Part shown: positions 16,005-24,842 of the stretch, piece after piece
Position numbering within the stretch: position 1 is the first letter of the stretch
Layout of the letters: each line of letters starts with the position of its first letter
DNA from: Halomonas citrativorans
Lineage (GTDB): Bacteria > Pseudomonadota > Gammaproteobacteria > Pseudomonadales > Halomonadaceae
Direction of reading: 5' to 3'
NCBI RefSeq assembly: GCF_900163645.1
Contig: NZ_FUKM01000059.1
Span: 19,922-83,921, forward strand
Length of the DNA: 64,000 nucleotides
Notes under the pieces: model-generated
The model's input: the letters and a program-made list of their open reading frames with translations, nothing else
What the model was told of the DNA's origin: nothing
Databases searched by the model: none
Position numbers and translations under genes: made by a program

Positions 16005-18533
16005 TTAGCCTCCAATCACGCGCGGTAGCACGGCCAGCGCAACAACCAATATCCAGAACACCACCACGTTATAGCGCCAGAAATAAGCGACGACTACCGG
16101 TTCAAACGGCGCATGCAATCCCACATAGCGGTAACCAACACGTAAGCCCTGGAGCAGAGAAAGTACGGCCCCCAAGGCGCTATGCAACAGCGCGTAGTAG
16201 AGGCCTACCATCAGAATTGCATCATGCGACGTTTCAGTAACCGCCAGATTAGCACGCACCATTACCCATAAAATCAGCGCAAACTGAATGCCGCCCAATA
16301 GCGCGGCGCCGTAAAAGTTAAACGCCAAGCCACGCTCTTGTTGCTTACGCAGTCCCCGTACGCTTTTCTCCATTAACGCCGCACCACCCATTAATGCGCC
16401 ACCCGCGATGACAAGCGCTATTAAGGAAAGCGGCGATGTCTCGGGCATCCGCCATTCAGGCGATATCGTCCATAGATAGAACCAGCCAAATAGATAAGAT
16501 AGAAAAAAAGATCCATTGGCGATCATTGCGGTTGTCATGGCCCAAACGCCGGGGCCATCCATTGTTCGGGAGTGCAGCGGTGGGTCGCCAGGCGTAACAT
16601 TAGCGTTAGGCGCCGCTTTAGGATGGACCCCGTTCTCCCACGACCAGCGCAGCAGGAAAACGACCGCCACCGCTGCCCCCAAACCGGCTAACGGGTACCA
16701 GCGCAACAACAGGCTGATACACACTATCGCAAGCGCCATAGCAGCAAAAAGCGGCCACCAGGAGTTACTGGGCACATGAATAATTTCACGCACTTTGCCG
16801 GTTAGCGGATCGGTGCCCCACATCTCACGGCGGCCGTGGTCTGCTGAGGCCAGGCCGTGCTTGCCTTCTTCCATCTCCTGCGGCAACTCAGGATGCTCCC
16901 AAAGCGGGTGACGTGTTTCAATAGTAGGCAAGCTGACAAAGTTATAGGGAGTCGGTGGCAGTTTATTGGCCCACTCCAGCGTATCCGCATTCCATGGATT
17001 GGTTTTGGCGGGTTTGCCGTAGCGAAAGTGCAGCGCGATATCAATCAGCACCATGGCGAACCCTGCCGACATCACAAACCCGCCAATGGAAGACAACAAG
17101 TTAAAAATATCCCAGCCCAATCCCGTGTCATAGGTATAAACCCGCCGGGGCATTCCCAAAAGACCCGTCCAGTGCATAATCAAAAAGGTGGCATTGAAGC
17201 CAATAAACACCAGCCAGAAGCCCCACTTGCCAATCGTTTCAGAGGGCATCCGCCCTGAAAAGAGCGGCAACCAGTAGTAAAGCCCGGCCATTAACGGGAA
17301 AAGCATGCCGCCTACCAGTACATAGTGCATATGCGCCACGACAAAGTGTGTGTCATGCACCTGCCAGTTAAAGGGCACTAGCGCCAACATAACGCCGGTT
17401 AAACCACCGCACACAAAAATGACCAAAAATCCGACGATCCATAACATCGGGAGTTTCATTTTGGGTTTACCAAGCCATAGTGTGGCCAACCAGGCAAAGA
17501 TTTGAATACCGGTAGGTATTGCCACCAGCATACTGGCGGCTGAGAAAAATGCCTGAGCCAGTTGGGGGATCCCCACCGTAAACATGTGGTGAACCCATAG
17601 CCCAAAGCTAATAAATCCCATCACGGTAATGGCGAATACAACCCAGCCATAGCCTACGATAGGCCGACCGGCGAAGACGGGAATCAGCGTCGAGACGATG
17701 CCGGCAGCCGGCAGAAAGATGATGTAAACCTCTGGGTGGCCAAATAGCCAGAACAGGTGCTGCCAGAGTACCGGGTCGCCGCCGCCTGCGATGTCGAAAA
17801 ATGGCATGCCTACAGCACGCTCAAGCTCCAGCAAGATACTGCCCAGAATAAGGGGTGGAAAACCCACCACAATCATCAGCGCCATGGCCAAAATGTACCA
17901 CGCAAACAGCGGCATCTTGTTCAGCGCCATCCCTTGAGTACGGGTTCGTAGAATGGAAACCACCAACTCTACCCCGGCTGAAAGCGCCGAAATCTCAACG
18001 AAGGTGATCCCCAACAGCCAGAAATCGGAGCCGAGGCCTGGCGAATACTCGCTACTGCTAAGCGGCGTGTACATAAACCAGCCGCTATCCGGCGCCATTT
18101 CCAGCACCATGCTGAAAGAAAGAATGATGCCGCCAAATAGATAACACCAGTAGCCCAGCGCGGTTAACCGCGGGCACACCAGGTCACGCGCGCCAATCAT
18201 CTTGGGGATCATATAGATCGCCAAGCCTTCCAAAATGGGGATGGCGAACAAAAACATCATCACCGTGCCGTGCATGGTGGTGACTTGACTATAGATTTCG
18301 GGCGTTAAAAAGCCTTGATCGGGTGTCGCAATCTGCGTGCGAATCAGCATCGCCAAAATGCCGCCAATCAGAAAAAAGGCCATCCCGGTGACCATAAATC
18401 TAAGGCCAAGCGTGGTGTGGTTAACAATGGTTAATGCTTTTAAACCAGCAGGGTTTGCCCATACCTCTGCAAGGTCATTGTGTAACTTTTGAAGGTCTTC
18501 AGGGCCACTTGCGTCGCGATCAATCGTTGTCAT
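16005..18533 (-). CDS. ctaD: cytochrome c oxidase, fused subunits I and III
   Basis: An 842-residue terminal oxidase core. Residues ~40-540 are subunit I: WLFGHPEVYIIFLPA carries the CuB/Tyr-His region, HHMFTVG adds CuB histidines, and HDTHFVVAHMHYVL holds the heme ligands. After a soluble linker at ~545-600, residues ~605-840 form seven membrane segments of subunit III type. It reduces O2 to water and pumps protons across the inner membrane. The ATG at 18533 overlaps the stop of the subunit II gene in an ATGA, indicating translational coupling. Confidence 0.93.
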   Translation of the reverse strand: MTTIDRDASGPEDLQKLHNDLAEVWANPAGLKALTIVNHTTLGLRFMVTGMAFFLIGGILAMLIRTQIATPDQGFLTPEIYSQVTTMHGTVMMFLFAIPILEGLAIYMIPKMIGARDLVCPRLTALGYWCYLFGGIILSFSMVLEMAPDSGWFMYTPLSSSEYSPGLGSDFWLLGITFVEISALSAGVELVVSILRTRTQGMALNKMPLFAWYILAMALMIVVGFPPLILGSILLELERAVGMPFFDIAGGGDPVLWQHLFWLFGHPEVYIIFLPAAGIVSTLIPVFAGRPIVGYGWVVFAITVMGFISFGLWVHHMFTVGIPQLAQAFFSAASMLVAIPTGIQIFAWLATLWLGKPKMKLPMLWIVGFLVIFVCGGLTGVMLALVPFNWQVHDTHFVVAHMHYVLVGGMLFPLMAGLYYWLPLFSGRMPSETIGKWGFWLVFIGFNATFLIMHWTGLLGMPRRVYTYDTGLGWDIFNLLSSIGGFVMSAGFAMVLIDIALHFRYGKPAKTNPWNADTLEWANKLPPTPYNFVSLPTIETRHPLWEHPELPQEMEEGKHGLASADHGRREMWGTDPLTGKVREIIHVPSNSWWPLFAAMALAIVCISLLLRWYPLAGLGAAVAVVFLLRWSWENGVHPKAAPNANVTPGDPPLHSRTMDGPGVWAMTTAMIANGSFFLSYLFGWFYLWTISPEWRMPETSPLSLIALVIAGGALMGGAALMEKSVRGLRKQQERGLAFNFYGAALLGGIQFALILWVMVRANLAVTETSHDAILMVGLYYALLHSALGAVLSLLQGLRVGYRYVGLHAPFEPVVVAYFWRYNVVVFWILVVALAVLPRVIGG

Positions 18534-19600
18534 GGGGTCAAGGTCTCCAGCCAAGCACCCAGGGACTCCAAGGTGGCAGTATCCATATAGTTATGAGATG
18601 GCATTTTGTTACTCGGCTTAAGCGTTTGGTGATTTTCCAACCAGTAGTGAATAGCCCCCTCCTCCATGGGGAGCGTGCCCGCGCCCAAGGTATAGCGCGC
18701 ACCAATATCAGAAAGATCAGGCCCAATAGTGGAGGCAGAGAGTCCAGCAACGCTATGGCAGTTGGCACAGGTAGATGCAAACTCATCCCGCGCTTGGGCA
18801 AAGTCATCATTTGCAAGTGCACGTTCGGCCAAGCGCTCTTCCTGCCGTTCAGCGAGCCACGCGTCATACGCTTCACGTTCTACGGCTTCAACGTAAAACT
18901 CCATATTCGCATGCTGAGTACCGCAAAACTCCGCGCACTGACCACCAAAGACGCCCGGCGCATCGGCCTCAAGGCGAATAACATTGGTACGCCCGGGTAA
19001 CATATCGATCTTGCCACCTAGCCTGGGTATCCAAAAGGAGTGAATAACATCGGCGGAGGTAACGTGAAAATCTACAGGTTCCCCCGCAGGCATGATGAGC
19101 TGGTTCGCGGTAATGACTTCTCCGCCTTCTGCTCCCGGGTAGCGAACTTCCCACCACCATTGGTGGCCGATCACCTCAATTACTTCCGGGGGCTGGCTCA
19201 ACGGTAGCGGCAACATTCGCTTGCCAGTCGGCACCCCAAAAATAAGTAACGCTGTAACGCTCAAAACAGGAAGTAAAATGCCCCCACCAATAATCCAACG
19301 GCGAGCAATTTTGCGCTCCTCTTGAGGCGTACGTTCTTGGTATTTACGTTTGAAGGTATAAAGCCATAACGCCACCACGCCAATCAGCACCACCGTGGCA
19401 AATGTCAGCATTATCCACCAGATTAGGACCACATCGCGTGCAGCTTGCCCAGCGGGGTCTAGAATAGATAGATCACCCGCGCAGCCTGTAAGACCTAACG
19501 TCAGAGTGCCCAGCAGGGTGAGCATGAACCGGTTGACCCGCTGCGGCACAGCACGTTGAATACACAGCAAGGCGACGTGATATAAGTAGCGTTCCCTCAT
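18530..19600 (-). CDS. ctaC: cytochrome c oxidase subunit II with C-terminal cytochrome c domain (caa3 type)
   Basis: A 356-residue membrane-anchored electron entry subunit. A lipobox (LGLTGC, Cys40) ends the long signal segment, followed by two membrane helices. The CuA site is seen in GGQCAEFCGTQHANMEF: two Cys, His and Met. A heme c motif, CANCH, lies at ~residue 280, with an axial Met in NKMPSHNY. The combination defines a caa3-type oxidase that accepts electrons from cytochrome c. AGGA lies 8 nt before the ATG. First gene of the oxidase operon. Confidence 0.93.
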   Translation of the reverse strand: MRERYLYHVALLCIQRAVPQRVNRFMLTLLGTLTLGLTGCAGDLSILDPAGQAARDVVLIWWIMLTFATVVLIGVVALWLYTFKRKYQERTPQEERKIARRWIIGGGILLPVLSVTALLIFGVPTGKRMLPLPLSQPPEVIEVIGHQWWWEVRYPGAEGGEVITANQLIMPAGEPVDFHVTSADVIHSFWIPRLGGKIDMLPGRTNVIRLEADAPGVFGGQCAEFCGTQHANMEFYVEAVEREAYDAWLAERQEERLAERALANDDFAQARDEFASTCANCHSVAGLSASTIGPDLSDIGARYTLGAGTLPMEEGAIHYWLENHQTLKPSNKMPSHNYMDTATLESLGAWLETLTP

Positions 19601-19635
19601 TGTTTATTCCTTTTTTCTGCCCACAGGAAGTGATA

Positions 19636-20097
19636 ATGGCAAACTCCAATAGGCGTAATATCAAAAGTCGCGCTTCTATTTCTGGCCACCCGTTGCATCC
19701 GCTGATGGTTCACTTTCCCGTTGCTGCACTGATGGCCCTGGTAGCCTGCGATTTGGGATACTGGTATACCGATGATCCTTTCTGGCTGCGCGTAGGTTTG
19801 TGGCTGGCGGGTATAGGGGCACTTGGGGGCTGGCTGGCGAGTATCGCGGGCACCATTGACCTGGTGAGCGTAGGCCAAATTCGCCGTCTTATTACCGGCT
19901 GGAGCCACGCTATTGTCGCTGTTGTCATGCTCTCGCTTGCTTCGCTTAACTGGCTGATCCGCTTTAGCGAACCGGAGTTGGTGCTGCCCTGGGGCATTGC
20001 GGTTTCTGTGGTAACCGCCGGACTGGTAGCGCTGGCTGGCTGGCTGGGCGGCCAACTCGTGTATGAACACGCAGTCGGTGTGGAAGTTGAAGAGTGA
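19636..20097 (+). CDS. DUF2231 membrane protein
   Basis: A 153-residue protein with four membrane helices and the family start SGHPLHPLMVHFPVA (residues ~15-30). DUF2231 proteins often sit beside redox or cytochrome genes and their His residues may bind heme or metal, but no function is established. The ATG at 19636 follows AGGAAGTGATA. It is divergent from the oxidase operon with only 35 bp between the two start codons, so the promoters must overlap. Confidence 0.8.
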   Translation: MANSNRRNIKSRASISGHPLHPLMVHFPVAALMALVACDLGYWYTDDPFWLRVGLWLAGIGALGGWLASIAGTIDLVSVGQIRRLITGWSHAIVAVVMLSLASLNWLIRFSEPELVLPWGIAVSVVTAGLVALAGWLGGQLVYEHAVGVEVEE

Positions 20098-20118
20098 GGC
20101 GATAGCGGTCATGGCGGG

Positions 20119-20544
20119 CTAGCTCCAATCCAGCGGCTTGGCTAATACCAGCCAAAGCACACAAAGAATGCCCGCCAGGGCCACTAAAAACGCGAGTATT
20201 GAAGCCGTCTTTACGCCTTTATAAATCCCCAGTTCCAGACGTAAAATTAGCCAGCCATAGGCGCCGTGGGCAACCACCATGGCAACGACAGCGCCCAACT
20301 TGAGCACCAGCCAGCCGCCCACCAAACCATGCAAGATAAAGAGAAGCGTGCCGGAAAATATGGCAATTAGCGCTGCCGGTGTTGCCACAGAAATATAAAA
20401 AAACCGTGGCATGGGAGGAGAGCCCTGCGCAAAGCCTGCGTCTTTACGCAGTTGCAACGTATAGCTGAGCAACGCAGGCAGATACAGCAGCGAGCCGCAC
20501 CAGACAACAAGCGAGGCTATATGAAGAAGTTTTAGCCAAGGCAT
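20119..20544 (-). CDS. CopD-family membrane protein
   Basis: A 141-residue protein with four membrane segments. The first helix (WLKLLHIASLVVWCGSLLYLP) carries the conserved His and Trp-Cys-Gly pattern of the CopD/UPF0093 family, whose members include copper-resistance CopD and the HemJ protoporphyrinogen oxidase. It is convergent with the DUF2231 gene and close to the oxidase cluster, so a role in copper or heme handling is plausible. AAGGA lies 6 nt before the ATG. Confidence 0.75.
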   Translation of the reverse strand: MPWLKLLHIASLVVWCGSLLYLPALLSYTLQLRKDAGFAQGSPPMPRFFYISVATPAALIAIFSGTLLFILHGLVGGWLVLKLGAVVAMVVAHGAYGWLILRLELGIYKGVKTASILAFLVALAGILCVLWLVLAKPLDWS

Positions 20545-20627
20545 TGAGGCTTCCTTGCATTGCGTTAGGCTTAGTGAAAGAACACTCCACTAACCTTAGT
20601 CAACGCTCGCCACTCTGGCTAGCCGAT

Positions 20628-21473
20628 TTACCTTAGGGTGATTTCGTAACCCGTGAATTTACGGAGATTAATCACTCCACTATCAAGGATGAGATACTGT
20701 CCTTTAATGCCTTGTAACACGCCTTCGACCAAGGGTTGTTTGTCAAAATTATGGGAAACCACTTTGCGTGGGAATGTCTCCACCGGGTAATCAAACGTGT
20801 AGGGCGTTTCATCCAACACCCGAATCGCGTCACTGCCATGTTGGTCGCGCAGCTGATTCAAACCGCCATCAAGCGTTTCCAACAGGCGATCACGTTCGGC
20901 AATTAAATCAAGCGTCTCCACCTCCCCTTTCAACATAGCCCGCCAATTGGTTCGGTCGCTTACCTGCTCTTTGAAAAGCATCTCGACGAACCCTGATTGC
21001 TGACGCGTGTCGACCTCAAGTATGGGGAGCGCCTGGATAGCGCCTTGGTCCATCCAACGAGTCGGCATCTGTGTTTTACGGGTGATGCCAACTTTTAAAC
21101 CCGATGAGTTCGCCAAATAAACGATATGCGGTTGGAAACAATGCGTTTCGCCCCACTCAGGCTCGCGGCAAGTGCCTTGAAAAAAGTGGCACGTCTCAGG
21201 CTTCATGATGCAGGTATCGCACTGCGCCAAGCGCTTGAAGCACGGATAACAATGCCCTTGAGCAAAGCTTTTTTTAGTCGCTCGACCGCAGTGAGTACAA
21301 GCAATGGCGCCGCTCCAATGAAGCGATATCGGCTTGCCTACGCGCGAATTGAGGGGGATGTGTTGATCCCCAGCACGCAAATGGTAACTCACCTGGTCGC
21401 CCGGCCGGTCAGGCAATACGACCGACATCTTGCGTAAACATCCTTGCACTGCCTGTTCAACCACGCGTTGCAT
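20628..21473 (-). CDS. DUF2797 zinc-binding protein
   Basis: A 281-residue protein with a Cys-rich zinc-binding N-terminal part (CTHCGR, CYPC, CDTC, then two further Cys) and a VYLANSSGLKVGITR stretch that looks like a degenerate GIY-YIG core. The family is widespread in gammaproteobacteria and unassigned. The start is uncertain: 21473 gives a 16-bp overlap with yeaC, while the ATG at 21428 follows AAGGA and would give 266 residues. It is last of the apparent glpG-yeaC-DUF2797 operon. Confidence 0.8.
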   Translation of the reverse strand: MQRVVEQAVQGCLRKMSVVLPDRPGDQVSYHLRAGDQHIPLNSRVGKPISLHWSGAIACTHCGRATKKSFAQGHCYPCFKRLAQCDTCIMKPETCHFFQGTCREPEWGETHCFQPHIVYLANSSGLKVGITRKTQMPTRWMDQGAIQALPILEVDTRQQSGFVEMLFKEQVSDRTNWRAMLKGEVETLDLIAERDRLLETLDGGLNQLRDQHGSDAIRVLDETPYTFDYPVETFPRKVVSHNFDKQPLVEGVLQGIKGQYLILDSGVINLRKFTGYEITLR

Positions 21474-21741
21474 CCCGTCCCAAACCTGCCATTTCAGGCG
21501 TAACGCCTGCGCCAGAAGACGCCGCTCCACAGGTACGCTGTTCCAGATAACCCACGCGCTTCTCTTCAGGCACGTTATTTTCAGCCTCAAAGCGCATTAC
21601 CGCTTCCAGACACAGCTCTGTTTGCTCAGCGGTAAGAAAGCGACCGTCGGGCCACTTACGCAGCGACACCGCTTGCTTAAGGCTTTCATAAATCGCAGGT
21701 GTCATTTGGTTGATCATTTTATCGAACGTCATATCGCTCAT
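21457..21741 (-). CDS. yeaC: YeaC family protein (DUF1315)
   Basis: A 94-residue small protein. The MTPAIYESLKQAVSLRKWPDGRFLT stretch (residues ~13-37, in two halves around the Lys-Gln) followed by a QTELCLEAV helix matches the YeaC/DUF1315 family. Cytoplasmic, function unknown. The last 25 residues (SSGAGVTPEMAGLGRDATRG) look low-complexity and overlap the next gene. It begins 10 bp after the glpG stop. Confidence 0.8.
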   Translation of the reverse strand: MSDMTFDKMINQMTPAIYESLKQAVSLRKWPDGRFLTAEQTELCLEAVMRFEAENNVPEEKRVGYLEQRTCGAASSGAGVTPEMAGLGRDATRG

Positions 21742-21751
21742 TACGGATCTC

Positions 21752-22603
21752 TTAATCTGTTTTCAAACGGCGAGACGAATAATACACGCCGGTAATAAGT
21801 CCTACGAGGAGCCCACCTAAATGTGCTTCGTTAGCGACATTGCCAAAACCTACCCAACTGGCCATATCGGTCATGGTGAACACCATCCACCCCAACATAA
21901 ACACAACCAGCATTTGAGGAACGAAAAAACCACGTTGTGGCGCACGTCGCGACATCACCCAAACATGCCCTAGTAGGGCATAAACCACGCCCGACATGCC
22001 GCCAAACAGCACGGTTCCGGTAAAATATTGAGCAAGATTAGCGCCGATACCCGCAACTAAAAGCAGAAGCAGCATGGTACGGCTGCCTTGTAGCACCTCC
22101 ACTTGGCGCCCAAAGTACCATAACCACATAAGGTTGAAGATCAGGTGCATCCAGCCAAAGTGCAGAAATGCCGGTGAGAGCAGCCGCCATACCTGCCCGT
22201 TTATTAGCCCATCGGTTAAGCTGCGATATACAAACTGATTGCCTGAAATTTCTATCGGCACGATGGTTAACGCCATCACTACACCATTACCTAACCACCC
22301 TGTTAAAGCGAATATCACAAGGCTAATAGCCATCGCAGTGGCGGTCACAGGAACATGACGCAGGGTGGTTAGTATGCTGCCCGAGGCGTAGCGGCGATTG
22401 GCTGGCTGATCAACAATAAGTGCTTCGCCACGCTCCCAGCGCGCTACCAGGCTCTTGAGCTCTGCATGCTGGCGTGGGTCGGCTATCCAAAGCAGAGGCC
22501 CCTCGGCTTCTTCTGTAATGCGATGCCCAATTCGGTAGTGCCAAAGTGCTTTACGCAATTCCTGCGTATCAGCATCACTTGGTAAGTGCATTACGGGGTG
22601 CAT
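21752..22603 (-). CDS. glpG: rhomboid intramembrane serine protease GlpG
   Basis: A 283-residue protease. A cytoplasmic N-terminal domain of ~80 residues is followed by six membrane segments. The L1 loop motif (WMHLIFNLMWLWYFG), the catalytic Ser204 in GGMSGVVYAL and the catalytic His261 in NEAHLGGLLVG correspond to Ser201 and His254 of E. coli GlpG. It cleaves transmembrane helices, possibly of orphan membrane proteins. GGGAG precedes the ATG. Confidence 0.9.
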   Translation of the reverse strand: MHPVMHLPSDADTQELRKALWHYRIGHRITEEAEGPLLWIADPRQHAELKSLVARWERGEALIVDQPANRRYASGSILTTLRHVPVTATAMAISLVIFALTGWLGNGVVMALTIVPIEISGNQFVYRSLTDGLINGQVWRLLSPAFLHFGWMHLIFNLMWLWYFGRQVEVLQGSRTMLLLLLVAGIGANLAQYFTGTVLFGGMSGVVYALLGHVWVMSRRAPQRGFFVPQMLVVFMLGWMVFTMTDMASWVGFGNVANEAHLGGLLVGLITGVYYSSRRLKTD

Positions 22604-22697
22604 AAATTCTCCCTATTAAGGCCCTCGCCTTTAAAACCAACCTCTTCATCGACTATTTCTGCATGAAGACAAACACTATAAACAAAAAATCATGGCC

Positions 22698-22740
22698 AAA
22701 AAAAACCGGCGGAGGGGGCCGCCGGATAAAGCAAGGGATC
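22698..22740 (-). terminator. intrinsic terminator with conserved 12-nt leader, copy A
   Basis: In the minus direction: GATCCCTTGCTT (22740-22729), then a 7-bp G+C stem (CCGGCGG / CCGCCGG), then an eight-T run. It ends the transcript of the metallophosphatase/nadK operon, or a separate short RNA from the ~100 bp just upstream. The same 12-nt leader precedes the terminator at 27044-27072. Confidence 0.8.
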
Positions 22741-22835
22741 ATTCAAGGGAACACCTACTCTGATGGCCGACCGCACAGTTAGTTCAGCAGTTTTATAAAA
22801 AAAATGTAAGGCCTTGTATATTAAGACAACACAGG

Positions 22836-23822
22836 TTAACAACAATCGTTCCCATATAAATTGGCATTGGAACGTTCTTCTTTAATCACTTGTACCCAAA
22901 CGAAATTATCTGCATTCAGCTGTGTTTCGCCGTCCCATCGATAGGCGACCAAACAGCCATACTTGACGGCACTATAATCCAAACACGCAATATTGGGAGC
23001 AGGTAACGCAGGAATACCTTCACACCAGTAATGGCCGATAAACAGAGGCGGCTGTTCCGGCCCATAGTAACTCAAACGCTGGCGCTCGTTTTCGGTTAAT
23101 AGACGTGTTTCCAGGTCGCCAGGCAAGTTATCGGGTTGAAAAACCACATCACCCCAACGGGTTGGATTAGCGGCCCAAAAATGCGCCCGAAAGCTTTGCC
23201 GTGTATAGCCATCGCCTGAATGAATCGCGATACCGCCAGGCAAGGGAATATTGGCCCCACGGGTTAATCGGTCAATGATGCGATAGGCTTGCGTACCAGG
23301 ATCAGTAGATTCGATCAAAAAGCGCGTATCCATACGGCCATCAGGCAGGCGCTTTTTTAACTGCTCAATCAACCCATCGTCCCAACAGGCATGTACCACG
23401 CGAATACCGTCGATTTCTAAAAAAAGCGGCAGCGTTTTAAACCAGGCCAGCGTGTCATCCCACTCATTGGTGTAGTCCTGATACTGCGCCAACGTGTTTT
23501 CCATGATGCGATTATGGCGGGGCGTATGTTCACGCAGCCAACGCTTATGGCTACCGGGTGGCGCCGGGTGCATATAGGCGAGTGCACTGTGTTCGTGATT
23601 GCCCATCACAATATAGGCTTCGCCCTCCTCGACCATGCGTCGCGCAACGGTGACGGCAAGGCGAATACGTGGGCCACGGTCAATCAGGTCACCTAAAAAG
23701 ATAACTTTACGCTGCGGATGGCGATAAACGCCACGCTGTTCGCGGTAACCCAGCGTTTCTAACAAGGTGATTAGTGTGGCACCGCAGCCGTGAACATCAC
23801 CAATCAGGTCGTAGCCTGCCAT
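22836..23822 (-). CDS. metallophosphoesterase (serine/threonine phosphatase-like)
   Basis: A 328-residue calcineurin-like phosphatase with the canonical metal motifs in order: GDVHG (residues ~8-12), GDLIDRGP (~43-50), and GNHEHSA (~73-79). The layout resembles bacterial PP2A-like and diadenosine-tetraphosphatase proteins, but it is longer than ApaH. The start at 23822 follows AGGGG, and the gene begins 2 bp after the nadK stop, so it is translationally linked to nadK. Substrate unknown; a nucleotide or phosphoprotein is possible. Confidence 0.85.
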   Translation of the reverse strand: MAGYDLIGDVHGCGATLITLLETLGYREQRGVYRHPQRKVIFLGDLIDRGPRIRLAVTVARRMVEEGEAYIVMGNHEHSALAYMHPAPPGSHKRWLREHTPRHNRIMENTLAQYQDYTNEWDDTLAWFKTLPLFLEIDGIRVVHACWDDGLIEQLKKRLPDGRMDTRFLIESTDPGTQAYRIIDRLTRGANIPLPGGIAIHSGDGYTRQSFRAHFWAANPTRWGDVVFQPDNLPGDLETRLLTENERQRLSYYGPEQPPLFIGHYWCEGIPALPAPNIACLDYSAVKYGCLVAYRWDGETQLNADNFVWVQVIKEERSNANLYGNDCC

Positions 23823-23824
23823 GC

Positions 23825-24757
23825 TTAATCCCCTAACCGGTGACTCCAACCCAATTTACTGCGCAGCACATCATAGAAGTTATGTCCGATAGGGTGCACA
23901 AGCTGCACACGCTCGGCTTTGCGCTTTATCACGAGTACATCATCTGGTTTAGCGACCGCTCGGGTTTGTCCATCGCAGCTAATGTGCGGGTAGGTTTGGT
24001 TGGTTTCACCAATATGAATTCGAATCTCACTGGCGGCGTCAATCACAATCGGTCGGCTGGAAAGCGTATGCGGAAACATGGGCACCAGCGTCACGACATC
24101 AAGCTTGGGATGCATAATGGGGCCACCGCCGGAAAGTGCATACGCGGTAGAGCCGGTAGGCGTTGCGATAATCAAGCCATCGCTGCGCTGGCTGTAAACA
24201 AACTGACCATCAATAAACAGTTCAAATTCAATCATGCGGACGGCTTTACCCGGATGCACGACGACTTCATTTAATGCATCACCATTGCCGACCGCAACGC
24301 CGTTACGATAAAGCACCGCTTCCAGCAAAAAGCGCTGCTCAATTTCAAATTCGCCCGCCAATACTTCGCCCACCCGGCTTTCGAGCTCGTCAGGCGAGAT
24401 ATCGGTAAGAAACCCTAAGCGGCCACGGTTAACGCCTAACATCAGTGTCCCGCTGCGGCACAATGTGCGGGCGGCGCCTAACAGACTACCGTCCCCGCCG
24501 ATCACAATAACAAGGTCGCAAAGCTCGCCCAGCATACGGCGGCTGGCTTCCGGCTGCCCGTGCTGGGGAAGCACCGTTGCCGTACGGTCTTCAATCAAAA
24601 CGCTGTAATCATGTTCGACCAGGTAGCTAATGAGCCGCTGCAACGAGTCGACGACTTTCTCGCTGCCCAAGCGTCCAATTAAGCCAATCGTTTTAAAGGG
24701 CCGTGAGCTTCCTTGGCCGGTTAACGGCGCTGAAGTGGGTGGTGACGTGTTAGGCAT
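23825..24757 (-). CDS. nadK: NAD kinase
   Basis: A 310-residue enzyme that phosphorylates NAD to NADP. The GGDGS motif is at residues 87-91, followed by LLGAART. The NAD-binding TPTGSTAYALSGGGPI block comes at ~190. There is an extra N-terminal Ser/Pro/Thr-rich ~20 residues. It is first gene of the nadK-metallophosphatase pair. Confidence 0.93.
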   Translation of the reverse strand: MPNTSPPTSAPLTGQGSSRPFKTIGLIGRLGSEKVVDSLQRLISYLVEHDYSVLIEDRTATVLPQHGQPEASRRMLGELCDLVIVIGGDGSLLGAARTLCRSGTLMLGVNRGRLGFLTDISPDELESRVGEVLAGEFEIEQRFLLEAVLYRNGVAVGNGDALNEVVVHPGKAVRMIEFELFIDGQFVYSQRSDGLIIATPTGSTAYALSGGGPIMHPKLDVVTLVPMFPHTLSSRPIVIDAASEIRIHIGETNQTYPHISCDGQTRAVAKPDDVLVIKRKAERVQLVHPIGHNFYDVLRSKLGWSHRLGD

Positions 24758-24842
24758 GGGCGGCTCTCGCTAGCATCAGCCTGACATTATGGGGATACCG
24801 GGAGTATCGGGCAAATAAGCCTAACCAAATCAAGAGAAACCC

